Assembly: GCA_030280995.1 (NCBI GenBank)
Contig: JASXTE010000004.1
Span: forward strand, 41,102,797 to 41,166,796
Source of the DNA: Hemileia vastatrix
Taxonomy: Eukaryota; Basidiomycota; Pucciniomycetes; Pucciniales; Zaghouaniaceae
Length of the DNA stretch: 64,000 nucleotides
Reading direction: 5' to 3'
Below the pieces are notes generated by a model. That model had not been told where the DNA came from, ran no database searches, and saw only the letters and a list, made by a program, of their open reading frames with translations. Within the stretch, counting starts at the first letter, position 1; the number at the start of each line of letters is the position of its first letter. Below, in pieces: positions 22,095-33,439 of the stretch. The position numbers and the translations under genes were made by a program.

Positions 22095-22957
22095 GAAATT
22101 CAAAACATTTTATTGTGAAACTTTTGAAATTATTGAATTTTTATTAGTAAACATTCCTGACTCAAATTTTTATGTTTCTCTACACAGTAAGATCATTCCT
22201 TTTCATTTCTTGATTCATAAACTTTTTCCAGCTGAAGCTTTCATCCTCCCCTGCATCTTGTGGTTTATGAGAGTTTGAAATTAAAATTTGAGCCCTCTTT
22301 TTTTTAATATTTCACTTTTTTTCCCCATGTAATTTATAAACATACATATTTTACCTTTCATTAATTTATCTGAAAATAGATTTTTATTTGTATTTTATGC
22401 TTCATCACTCATTCTCTTTACAACACTTGAATCAACTTTTTTTCAACTTTTGTCAACTAGGTCTCACTTTCTATCATGAATGCACACTCCAATCTATATA
22501 GGACATGTTTTGGTATAATGGTTGATTTTTTAACACCTCTTTTTTCATTTTGACTATCACTTTTAAAATTTTTGTGAAAATTAGAGAAAATAATTTTGAA
22601 TGTAGGGTTTGGTTTAGTTGAATCTCACATTCTTTTAACTGAAGATTCTCAAGAAGCCAGCCTTACATTTCCATCAAATGACTTTTATTTTTGTTAATTG
22701 GTTTCTGAGAAAATTTACAATAAATTTGAGCAACTTTTAGCACTATATTACCTTTATTTACTTAGAAATTATATATTTATCAAATAAAGCTTCTCAAATT
22801 CTTATCTCATGATAATTTTCATATTTTTAACAGTAATTTTGAATTTTTAATGAAAAAATCAAATTTACTTACTTTATTTTCACTCTTGAGGACCTCTAGG
22901 CTTCATTTTAGATTTTATATTTTATGGTTTGGATATTTTTAAGTTTATGATTGTGGG
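22095..22957 (+). mobile_element. Harbinger relic H4, left segment
   Basis: 22520-22832 aligns with the dioxygenase intron of H1 (7080-7540): CACTTTT...TTTTTGT, GGGTTTGGTTTAGTTGAATCTCACATTC, ACTGAAGATTCTC and a final stretch ending in an AG. 22095-22519 and 22833-22957 are AT-rich without identifiable genes. The TSD of the solo C-type LTR starts at 22958, and the relic resumes at 28381. Confidence 0.65.
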
Positions 22958-23254
22958 ATAATTTTCATGCACCATGTGAAACTTGAAGTAAAAGTCAATC
23001 TTTTAATCTATATGCAAAAGTACAGAAGCAACATCTACATAGCAACTGCCTTTTTCTTTTGTGTGTCTTGATTTTGCCACACTAGAAACTGTGCTATCTA
23101 AAACTTAAATCTAAACTATTCAATCATATGCTTATATTTTTCAATCTTAAGAAAATGTGCCATGTATTAGTGCCATGTTCAATTTTAAATTTTAAATTTT
23201 GGGTTATTGCGTATCCAAGTGTAGTTAAAGGTCTGTGTGTAGTAATAGGGGAAC

Positions 23255-24494
23255 TGTCAGCCAGGCTCTCCCAGGAGCCCAGTAAATAAACATACAATTT
23301 ATTGGAATTAAATAAAGACAAAATAATTGCAGAGTTTGCATTTAACATTAATATTATATTACATAATAAATTTATATTAATATTTTATTTATATAAATAA
23401 AGTAAATATTATTTTAATTTTATATGATAATTTAAAAGCATTTAATTATATTCCATAACAAAGGGCACATTGTTTATTTAATAATTATAAATTAATTAAT
23501 TAAAAACTTATAAGATATTTATATTCAAGTGTTTATCTTATATTGTAATTAATTTAATTAATTAAATTTAATTATTAAAAAATACTTTTTCATATACTAT
23601 TATACATGGTTATTGCCGCTGTTTTTTGGACCCTCAATTGTGTCAATAAAAAATTAAATAAATTATAATACTTATTTTATAAAATAGTATTAAAATTCTC
23701 AACTTAATTTAGTAATAAATTAATTACTTGTTTTATTTAAATTAATTATTTAATTACATAGTTGGAACAATTTATTAATTTCTTTATACTAAATTAAAAT
23801 TGATTACATATTTTGTTATGTCAAAATATTTTTACTTGTTTCACTTAAAAACCCTTAATGTATACTGTACCATCTGTTTTGAATTATTTTTTCTCATAGT
23901 TCCTATGTCTCAGGCTTGTTTTGTTACTCACTATTTTTACTTACTGATTTGGGAATTAGTTGTGGGGAAATTTGGTTCTTATTTGGGGTTTTAATTATTT
24001 GTTTCATATTTTTCTCTAAATTGTTATGTTTCACTTATTCTTTTATTTTCTTGTTTCATCTTATTATGACTCTTGTATTTACAACTGTAGTGGCGCTTCA
24101 GAGGACCCATTGCCTATAAAAAGGCCTTGAATAATCCCCTGTAGCCTCATCACTTACTATACAAACATAATCTGAACCAATTGTCAATATAATACGTTTT
24201 ATTATTATTTTTATTAGTATTAAAATTCTAATTAAAATTCTATATAACTATTTAAAGGTTGCTTTAAGTCTGATAGTAATTATAGTGTTATCCGCGCAGA
24301 ACCCTTACATTAAATAATATTGTTATTTAATAAAACCTCATTGTTGTGTCATCCCTCAAGTAACTCGTTGTTGTCTCACTTTAAATAAATTATTACTTTA
24401 TTTCTTTTACTTTCTATAAACCATTCTTTCCTATTTCCCTTTCCTCCTCCTTTTCTTCCCCTTTTCTTACCTTCTTCTAGAAGACTGGCCAACA
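23255..24494 (+). mobile_element. Solo LTR, family B
   Basis: 1240 bp, TGTCAGCCAGGCT to CTGGCCAACA. Flanks GGAAC and GGGAC agree at four of five bases, a slightly decayed TSD. The sense strand carries CCTATAAAAAGGCC near 24113, preceded by GGCGCTTCAGAGGACCC, which is shared with the other B LTRs. C-type LTR sequence continues on both sides. Confidence 0.9.
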
Positions 24495-25116
24495 GGGACG
24501 GTCAAAGTATCTGTGGTTTATATTGGAGGGTCAGTGATAAAGCAAGGGCGGTTTATTAAAGAGGTCAATGCAAGGTCAAATTATCTATATTATTGGGTGG
24601 ATTTGGTTCTAAATTCATTAGAATTAATTTATAACACAGGAGGAAAAAAACATGAACTAGATGTAAAGTTCAGTTTTGGAACCCTATTCCATTCATGGGT
24701 GCATTTCTGTGAAAAACATGGAATGTCACTTTTTGGGCCAAGGGCATGACTCTAGAATTAACAATTTTTGAGCCCTTGATTCTTTTGTTTGTCTGACATT
24801 AATTTTCCCCTTTGTTACTTCTCCTTCCCCTTGTTCATATATCCTCCTACTCCTATATCTTCATGAGTGATTTGATATTTTATTTTTTTTGCTTTTATCA
24901 TGAATTATTGTTTTTACCCTCTTAATTAGATGCTGTTCTCATCTTTGTGAAATCATAAACTTCCCCATTTCAAACGTATAATTATGTCTAGTTTTTATTA
25001 TTTCTCAATCATGAGCCTCTACTTACGTTTTTCTATACTCCCTTCTCCTCTTCCTGACTTCCTTAATATCCTACTCTAACTCCATACATCACCTCTCACA
25101 TTCACTACGCAATATA

Positions 25117-25350
25117 GGGGGTGGACTTGCTAGCAAGTCCTCAACCTGAACTCAGATGGAACTCAGATGGAACTGAGACTGAACTCATACTGAACCCATA
25201 CTGAACTCTACTTGAACACCCACCTAAAACTGTTCTGCTGAGTGGTGTTCATCCCTGATTGTATGGTTCCTTTATCAATAGCTCAATGTGTGTTCAATCT
25301 ATGGTGAGTTTGGGTCCAAGGTTGCGGACTTGCTAGCAAGTCTGCCCCCC
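25117..25350. mobile_element. MITE with palindromic terminal inverted repeats
   Basis: 234 bp. Both ends carry GGACTTGCTAGCAAGTCC or a one-base variant behind a G-run, followed by T(C/G)CAACC-type sequence inverted at the other end; TIR about 31 bp. Each TIR contains the 16-bp palindrome GACTTGCTAGCAAGTC. Flanks CAATATA and ATATTG can be read either as an ATA duplicate or as TIR extension. Confidence 0.85.
25148..25213 (+). repeat. Six 11-bp tandem repeats inside the MITE
   Basis: Units GAACTCAGATG (twice), GAACTGAGACT, GAACTCATACT, GAACCCATACT and GAACTCTACTT, with a partial seventh (GAACACC). Confidence 0.9.
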
Positions 25351-25499
25351 ATATTGTGTGGGGATTGACTCTGTATTTCTCCCTCTTGCTTCACCCACAG
25401 TCATCAATCTTACCTCTTTGTGTCACTGATTTTTTGCTCTGCACCATCCTTCTCTTTATCTTGAATAACTGTCATCTCTCCTCTGCACATTCCTAAATC

Positions 25500-27500
25500 T
25501 ACCCTTGGTAAGAAATTAAAAATCATAAGAACATTTACATCAAAAATAATAGCAAGGTATGTGCCTAAAAAATGTTAGACTAACATACCATAAGCTACAT
25601 GATTATTGGACATGTAAAATTGCACAAATAGTTGTAGCTCATGAGATTTGAACATTCCCCAGTATACTTTGTTAAACAAATGGAGTGCAGAAAAAAATGA
25701 ACTATGTCATGCTCACTTCAAAATCTTTCAACAAAAAAATGCTATTCCCTCAGGTGTTTGGAAAAATAAAGGCTGTTATCTATAACAAAACATGAGATAA
25801 TCAATGTAAGTTAAGAAACCAATTTTTTTCTGCATTTATGATTTACATGTTCAATGACAGATAGCAACAACTTGCATCAACTAAGCTGCTCACTGAAAAA
25901 TCATTGACAACTAAATGTTACATCATTTTTGTCCCCCCATGTAATAGTCAAAAGTCAAAATTTATCAGGGCAAATGTACATTTCTCTTGCCCAACATATC
26001 TATGCAATATGCAAAATGATATTGAATATCCAACTGTAGCCCTCTAAGTGTATTCAATAAAATGTATCAACTGAAAGAAAACCAATCAATATCAAAAAAC
26101 AATTGTTAAATAAGTATAAAGAAAATTGAATAAAAAAATTATAAAATTCTGAAAATCATAATCTTCATCAAATACATCAAATTCAAAAAAATCAAAAAAA
26201 TAAATAAATTAAAATAAAAAAAATAAAAAACATTAAATCATGAAAATCATGAAAAATCATAAAAATCATAAAAACAAAAAAAAATTCAAAAAACAAAAAA
26301 TTCAAAAGATTCAAAAAACTCAAAATAATCATAATTTTCAAAAAAATTTGTTAAGATCAAAAAATTAGGAAAATTAAAATTTCATAAAATCATAAAAAAA
26401 TAAATCTTGAAAGCCTAAATAGATCTAAATAATCAAAATATTCATTGAAATCATAAAAAATTCAAAATTATCATAAAAACCCCAAAAACCATAAATTTCA
26501 ATAATTTCAAAAAAATTACCAAAAAATCCTAGAAATAAAAAAATATAACTAATTAAAAATTTTATTAAATTAATTAAATGAAAATTTTTAAAAAATTAGT
26601 ATAAATTATCAAAATCATTAAACCATAAAATTCACCTAATTGATTGAAAATATAAAATTTATTGAACTCATAAAAACCATAAATGTCACAAAAAAAAACA
26701 AAAAACAACACAAGCCTCAATGAAAAAATATAGACAAATTGCAAGAATAACTTAATGAAATCAAAATTAGAAAAGTAAATAAACCATAATATTTTTGAAT
26801 TTCAAAGAAACTATTTATATCAAATGAATCATTAAAGCTATGATAATTATAGAAACTTAAGAAATAACAAATCAAAGTTACAAAAAAGGTAAAGAATGAT
26901 AGACATCAATTTATTGTTATCAAGAAAATTATTTTGTGTTTATCAATTTTTTTTCTAAAAAATCAATGATTTCTTCAAAGTAATTACTATTATTAAGATT
27001 GTAGGATCAAGAAAATCATAATATTCTCATTATCAGAATTAGTTAAGAATACAATATAAATAATAGAAAAACAACAAATATGTAAAAATAAAAAAATATA
27101 GAAGTTAAAAATTATAAAAAATAAATTTCAGAAGGATAATCTCAAATGGAGGTTTTAATTTTTTTAAGTGAAGTAATAAATAGTCCCATATGAATTAAAT
27201 TTTTTTAGTAGATCAGTGAAAACATTAAATTTATAAGGTCAAATAAATAATCAATATATTCAATTTTTATTTTATTATAATAGCCCAAGCTTACAGGTGA
27301 TAGAGAAATAGTAATTCTTAAATTTAAAAGTAATCTTCTTATCTAATTATTTTTAATAAAGACTCTATTAAATTAAATAAATACATAATAATTCTTAAAA
27401 TTATTTCATACTTTTTAAGAGGCTAGAGTAAAGCGCAACAAATTTTCTCATTATATACATCAAAACACAGTTCTAAATAGCTCAAATAACTAGTAAGATA
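25500..27500. other. A-rich, G-poor non-coding interior of element N
   Basis: 26060-26760 consists largely of A with scattered ATC and TTC, e.g. repeated AAATCATAAAA and TTCAAAAAA steps; G is nearly absent on the plus strand. No frame, RNA or further TIR recognised. Confidence 0.6.
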
Positions 27501-28380
27501 AAATACTAAAATTATCAAAAAAATGACCAAAGAGTCAGAAAAGTACCCTCACAAACCTTGGTGTTGAGAAAGACAAAATAGAGAATAGAATGGTGAAATA
27601 AGTGAGGTGGCAAGAATAAAAAGGTGACTTAGCTTTCATCTCAAATGAAGGAAATAGGGGTAACATGCATCATCCATGCTGCTTTCTGATTACCATCAAG
27701 TAGACTACTTTCTAGAACCCATATTGAAAAGCTTGATGGAGATTTGAAAGTCAAACAGTGATGGATATTGTGAGGGACACCAGCATTGGAATAGAAAGTA
27801 GGAATTGGACAAAGATAGAAAAAGTAAATGAGGAGTGTATAAGAGGGTGTGAGAGGTGGAGTGAGAAGTGGAGGAAAGGTAGATATGAAGTTAGAAAGTT
27901 ACTGAGAATGAGAGAAAATGGGGAAAAGGTGCCAGGAGGAGGGATGTCAATATCATAAAATAAAAAATCTGAGCACAACCAGGGTCACTCTGAATGTTTC
28001 AAAACAGGTTTACTCCATAAAAAACCCTAGAAGTGTGCCCTGTGACCAAAAACTGAACTTGAGGTCTAGTTCAGGGTTCTTTCCCCCTGTGTAATATTTT
28101 TGTGATAGTAGTTAAATTTTTATAATGCTATTATTGTTTCCTAACTTAATAATCAATACCTGTTGTGAGATTAACCTGAATATTTAGTGTAACTTCACAA
28201 TTACATTATTTTTTACCTTGAACTTATCTCAAAGCATTATTAATTTATCTTTGACTTATCTTTGAACCACTCCCTTGAATTATTCTTCTGTTCTTCAAAA
28301 AATCTCTCAATCATCTTTTCCAGTCTCACTTACACAGGAACACCCTCAAACTTGTGTGTAGGCCATCCAGTGACAATAAT

Positions 28381-28985
28381 ATGAAAAAAAGTAAGATTTT
28401 CAATTTTATAAATTCTTTATTAATATATTCAATTTTTTTCTGTACATTATAGGATCATTTTGATTCAAATAAAAAATTTATACAGCTCTTCATCATTCTA
28501 TGGAAAAGTATCAAACAACTTATGCTCCCCCATGGTTTGGCATTGTTTGATGAATTTACTCATCTTAGCTGCTCTTTTTAAATCAATCAAGACTTACTTA
28601 ATAGGGTAATTAAGGCAAGCAAATATGGTTCTTTTACTTCTAAAAATTTAGGTATACATGCAAATTATAGGTTCTAAGAAATGTTTTTATTTTTCAATTT
28701 TAATATCAGTAATTAATGTTGAGAAGAATTTGACAATTTTACTTGCTTAAATTTTAAGACTGTTGGGCTGTGTGTTGTGGTACATGTTAGAAATTGATTT
28801 TTGCATATATTTATGTCTTTATACAAGCTAAACACATTAATTTTCATAAAATTTTAAGAAATTACCTTATAGATTTTCTTTTATTGACTTTTTTATCATT
28901 AAGTTATGGCTTGAGATTGAAATTTGTAAATATGGATCCCCTACTAGTGAAAAATACAGGGGGAGGAGTTGACATTTTTTTAAAT
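28381..28985 (+). pseudogene. H4 dioxygenase relic and downstream block
   Basis: Decayed copy of the C-terminal part of the Tet-like dioxygenase. Around 28500-28530 one frame reads YQTTYAPPW (NHQTTKAPPG in H1), and after a frameshift FDEFTHLSCSF, stop, INQDLLNRV (QDFTHFGCSFQISNKLIQRI in H1). The distal iron His is now Tyr. Downstream, GTGTGTTGTGGTACATG and ATGGCTTGAGATTG match the conserved 3' block, and 28926-28980 (CCCCTACTAGTG, ATACAGGGGGAGG) is one unit of the H1/H2 tandem array. The order matches H1, so this continues the relic at 22520-22957. Confidence 0.65.
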
Positions 28986-29168
28986 TCATAATTTATAAAA
29001 AAAAGTTTGAAAAAAATGCAGTTAATCATATATTGGAGTTAAAAAATTGAAATTAACATAAATTTCACACTAAAAATATATAAATTTATGCACTTATATG
29101 GATGAATTTTAGATTACAAAAAAATTCAACAAAATACCAGATTTTCATGTTACTTAAATTTGATTTTT

Positions 29169-30087
29169 TTAACAAAAAACATGACTAAGTAATGAAAAAT
29201 TGTTTTGAATGAAAAATATCTTGAAAAAAAAGTATTTGAATTCTTTAAACCAGAAAAAAAATTCTCTCTTTTTTTGGTCAAAGTAATTGCTTCCACCTTG
29301 AGAAGCTTTCTGACTCAATGGAATAGTTGTACAATCAAAAAGACCAATAAATTCTGTGAGACTCTCCACTTGAATAATCTGATATTATTCACATATTTAT
29401 TCTTTTGTTGTTCAAGAAAGAATTTTAGAATGTATGGAAAGAATAGTAATATGCATTTTTTGGTATAGCTATTAATTGATCCATACCCTAAAGAGAACAC
29501 ATTTTTCAAATGTTTCAAGGCAGATCTATTACTTCTGGAGCCCAAAAAAAATATTTCAACAGCTAATATAATTGAAGGATCATGTTGTTGTTTTTAAGAA
29601 TTTTTTTGAATCATGGGGTGATCCTGTATAAGCGTAACCAATTTATGAGTATGAATTACTTGAGGCTTTCTGGGAAGATGGTAATTTTTCCTAGCCATTT
29701 TTAATAAAATAGAAAATTCTTCTTTAGAATCAAAATAAAAGACATCAAGAGCTATTAACCTGATTTCTTGGTGCAGTTCATCAAAATTTGAAAGAAAGGA
29801 AGGCATGACTCTTATATTATATAAAAGTGTAAATTTTGAATTATTCTTTGAGTTATAAAAGTTTATGCTTCAGAGCTCTGCATATGAATGGCATGATGCT
29901 CAAAAATCTGTGAAATAGGACTTAATGGTGAAGCCAGTAATTTTGGTTGAGAAAGTGTGGATTTGAGTTAAATAAGTGACTTATTTCACTTTTGAAATGT
30001 GCCAGTTTTGGCGCTAGTGTGTTTTATGAATCCGCACCTAGATAAGTGCAGATATGTAAGAGTGACTTTTCCAGAACTGACACCCCC
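29169..30087 (-). pseudogene. Harbinger transposase relic H3 with one TIR
   Basis: Minus-strand element end: right terminus 30087 reads, reverse complemented, GGGGGTGTCAGTTCTGG, identical to H2, followed by a similar leader. The transposase starts at 29806 (MPSFLSNFDELHQEI), keeps the PRKPQVIHTHK block, then has lost about 40 residues before LVTLIQDHP. The frame resumes as GSRSNRSALKHLKNVFSLGYGS. The first catalytic motif is FDCTTIPLSQK (VDG to FDC). The remaining DDE region and the other TIR are absent or unrecognisable. Confidence 0.78.
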
Positions 30088-31974
30088 TATTTTGAATTCT
30101 TAAGGAATTAATAAGATTTTCAGGATTCTCATCCAATCCTCTATTTTGGGAGAGTTATCATTTAATTTTCTCAGGAGGTTGAATAGGTAAAAAATTGATA
30201 ACTTTCATTGGAAAAAACATTTGGGCACCTGTTAGCAGGTGCCAATGCCTATCTTTGATTTAATGGTGGTTTTGAAGGCTTTCCTGAATCAACTGATTGA
30301 AAGCCAAAAACTGGCCTCAGGAACCACAAAGCAGATATAGTGATATCCTTCTACACCTAAACATTTCCAGAAACAATTCTATGTGTTTCCACACACTCCA
30401 TCTATTTTTTTCTGATCATTATTTCTTTCATGTTTGCACTATTAATTTTTCAAATAAATTTACCATTGGAAAGAAGTGTAGTATTTATTGGATAAATAAA
30501 TATTTCTGAGTGATATTTTAAGACAATAAAAAATACCAAGAAAAATAAAATATTTTCTAAGCCCAATTAGATTCCTCTATCTTCTTTTAAATTCAGAAAA
30601 ATGGATGTTTTTTTGCAATTTTACTTCACATGTTTCCTTTTTCTGGTCTCAAACTTCCACCTAATGTACTCAATCATTTTTCAGTCCATAATTATCAGTA
30701 TCTATTTAGGTCAAATAAAATATTTTCTACTTCCTCATTTCATAGAAATAGGATTATTTGGGGTCTTTGAGTAATGAGTGTCAAGGAGGTCAAAGAAAAG
30801 TAGAGATTCAGGTAGAAACTTGACAATGGTCTCATTCCTGATTATGAATTAAGTTCTTCATGATTTTCTTCATAATGGACAAGGCAAACTAAACATGATG
30901 ATCATCATCAGGAAAAAATTAACTGTTGTCATCATCATCACCCTAAAAATCAACCTCATATCTCTTCTCTCAAAAAGTCCCACATGGCAAAAAATTCAGA
31001 TGATACTAGCACTTTCAGTGCCTTATGCTTACTTTCATTAGCTATTAATCTGTTCAAAAATACCCCACATCTAACATAAACTAATAATCACATGTAAAAA
31101 GCTATTCAAAACCAGAAAATATCTGGCCAAGTAATGATCTTACCAATTGAGCCAAAACTGCTACCAATGTTAACAAAAAAAAGCCTGTAATCTACCCTCA
31201 AGATTTAAATCTCCTTTTAAATGTCTTAGATTCAAGGGATTTTTTCAGTAAAAAATTTATTCATACTGTAAATTATGTTTCATAAGATTCTACTACACTT
31301 GATTGAAGAGAGGTTAATTCCAAGGAGCTCACAGAATGAAAAAAATATTTAGATAAAGCTCTTTAATAAAATAAAAATGAGCCAGAAAATTCAATCAATA
31401 GAGATTAAACTTTTACTTGTTTCTTACAAGAAGTTTGTTTTTTTTAAGAAGAAAGAGCCAAAATATTACAGTTACATACTGAAAGTTTCATGGTATCATT
31501 AGAGATTTTTGGACTCTTAAAAGGTGCCTAAGATGCTAAAAGAGTAAGATTTCTATTCATGCTTAATACACTGTGTTCCAAAAGTGATGATTAATTTTTG
31601 TCTTTTTTTACTTTATTTTTTCTTTAGCATTCACTTTTTACTTCACATACATGGTTTAAAAAAATAGATTGAGTGGTGATAGCCACACTTTTGATTATTA
31701 TATAAGTAAGCTAGCTTTTTAATTATTTTTTCAATTCCAAATTTAACAATCTTATATGATACATATAAAAATTTGAAGAGAATTTTGTTTTCCACTAATG
31801 AAGATACAGAGGGATTTGGTATATGAATGATGTAAAAAGTTTGAATAAATCACAGACTTGATCTCACCTTTTGATTCAACAAAAGTTTCACATAGATTTA
31901 TTTTATTTTTCTTTTTCCTGCTAGTTCATTAATAACTCTTCTAAATAAACTGTTGTGATTGGATGAAAAATCTT
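30088..31974. other. AT-rich non-coding spacer
   Basis: No gene, LTR or TIR pair recognised, apart from a tRNA-like promoter relic at 31080-31165. Confidence 0.5.
31080..31165 (-). other. Possible tRNA-derived (SINE-like) relic
   Basis: The minus strand has TGGCTCAATTGG (31154-31143), a perfect Pol III A-box match, and about 30 bp on GGTTTTGAATAG, a weak B-box, followed by TTTTT. No cloverleaf can be folded by eye, so it is not an intact tRNA. Confidence 0.25.
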
Positions 31975-32273
31975 TTTTAAGATTTTGGTTGAGATGCAAA
32001 GAGTAAGAGTGCTATGAGTGCTATGCATTTTAGTAAGCAGAAGAGAGGGATATTCTATAAGGGGGCTTTATGGGGAAAGTGCTGTGAGGCACTCTTACCA
32101 GACAATTTATTTAGTAATCCAGTTACTTCTTAGTCTCCTATAGTCATAACCCTCACTGTTGGTAGCTGCAACATATTTAGTCTTAGTAGTCTCACTGCTT
32201 TTCTCAGCATAGTAAGTCATGTCTTAAGCTAGTGTTAGCGCTAGTAGTATTATGACTTGATAGGTCTTAAATT
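31975..32273 (+). repeat. D 5' LTR (right end approximate)
   Basis: Matches 37938 onward: TTTTGGTTGAGATGCAA, GTGCTATGAGTGCTATGCATT, TAACCCTCACTGTT and TTAGCGCTAGTAGTA. Terminal TGTTAG has decayed to TTTTAA. Followed by CTATAACCAGAGC, the probable primer-binding region. Confidence 0.75.
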
Positions 32274-32310
32274 TTTGTCTGATCTATAACCAGAGCACCT
32301 CAGAAGAACC

Positions 32311-33300
32311 ATGAACCTCTCAGTCCAGTCCAATGCAACACTCCTCACTGCAATGCAAGAGCAAATTGCATGATTGTAGGAACAGAAATCCAGACTCATG
32401 GAACGTCTGGAAGAGGAAAATCTCTCATATTGCAGCCCCAAAGAAGAAGATTTGGACACTTCTGAAGCCAAAAAACAGGAGCTTCTTACCACACCAGTTC
32501 CACTTGTAAAAGGCCCAAAGATGCTGGTCCCAGAAATCATTGATGGAAAAGGAGGTCTCCAGCCAGATCATTGTGCATCACAGGTAAACCTCTATGTCAT
32601 GCTAAATGGTCATCAATTCCCAGATGAGCAATCAAAAATTGGGTTTTCAATATCGTGCCTCAGATTAGGTGGCATTTCAGGAAAGGCCATACACCAAGGA
32701 ACTCCTTGTAAGCCCAAATTCAGAATTTTTTTTTGAAAGTTCATGGAAGCATTTGAACTAGCCATTGGTGATTCTAATGTAGAAAAACCTTAAAAAATGC
32801 ACTAAAACAGTTAAACTAGAAACATTTAGCCTTTTAGTATGTGTCAGAATTCAAGGGGAAAGCCAGATGATTCACAACATGGGGAGAAGGAGGGCTCATA
32901 TTTCATTTCAGGTATGGAATCTCTTCAGAAATCTTAAATTCCCTAACCAGTTTCCCTCATATAAGCTCTATCTAAGAGCTCATGGATCTGAACATTCAAA
33001 TTAATAACAAGTTCACACATCAGAAAAATTGATGGCAAGAGCGGCACTTGTAATTGGTGAAAATATGCCTCATCAAGTGAGTCCAGCACCTGGGACCCAA
33101 ACAACATGTATATTGATGCAGTGGATTCACATGGTGCTAGTGGGAGTAGAAAGTTATCTGATGAGGAATACCAAAGGCATATGAGAAAGGGTATTTTACT
33201 CCAATGTGGGGGTAGTGGACATTTGGAAAGGGATTTTAGAACGAGAATAAAGATTAGTGATGTGGAGGATAGCACATGAAAGGCACTGGTAAAAGACAGA
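32311..33300 (+). pseudogene. D gag, broken
   Basis: Starts MNLSVQSNATLL at 32311 with two stops near 32371-32380. The open part 32398-32736 runs MERLEEENLS, a linker (PLVKGPKMLVPEIIDGKGG) and the gag helix pair (ASQVNLYVMLNGHQFPDEQSK, ISCLRLGGISGKA). After a stop at 32736 the frame decays. No zinc knuckle is readable. Confidence 0.75.
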
Positions 33301-33439
33301 ACTGGGGAGTGAAGGTTGTGCCCTCCTTGAGCAGAATATATGGAAAAGATAAGGGAGGGTTTGAAGTAGACTTATCAGGGTGTAAGCCACTTGAAATAAA
33401 TGATAATTGTTTTATACTGAACTTTCCTTAAATGACCCT

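Larger units (their letters stand above)
24635..28091. mobile_element. Non-autonomous TIR element N, 3.46 kb, TSD TAA
   Basis: Interrupts the C-type LTR exactly, with TAA at 24632-24634 and 28092-28094 (one TAA in the uninterrupted LTRs). Left end CACAGGAGGAAA, then TGAACTAGATG and AAGTTCAGTTTTGG; the reverse complement of the right end reads CACAGGGGGAAAG, TGAACTAGACC and AAGTTCAGTTTTTGG. The TIR is about 47 bp. No transposase frame is visible inside; the interior is AT-rich with one MITE. The 3-bp TSD fits PIF/Harbinger or CACTA-like elements, but the terminus is not a standard CACTA end. Confidence 0.82.
22963..28375 (+). mobile_element. Solo LTR, family C, itself split by two insertions (TSD ATAAT)
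   Basis: LTR pieces at 22963-23254, 24495-24634 and 28092-28375 together match the element C LTRs and the solo copy at 36733-37511 along their whole length. Perfect TSD ATAAT at 22958-22962 and 28376-28380. Sense strand is plus; it begins TTTCATGCACCATGTG and ends CATCCAGTGACA. Interrupted by a solo family-B LTR and by a TIR element. Confidence 0.9.

Noticed and set aside
24513..24749. Open frame of 78 codons after the solo B LTR
   Set aside because: Its first half is C-type LTR sequence and its second half is the TIR end of element N, so the frame crosses an insertion junction and is not a gene.
27758..27958. 66-codon frame rich in Arg, Glu and Lys
   Set aside because: Lies in purine-rich DNA of element N with an equally long frame on the other strand; no domain.
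30297..30509. 70-codon frame in the spacer before element D
   Set aside because: No start context, domain or repeat conservation; length expected by chance in this composition.
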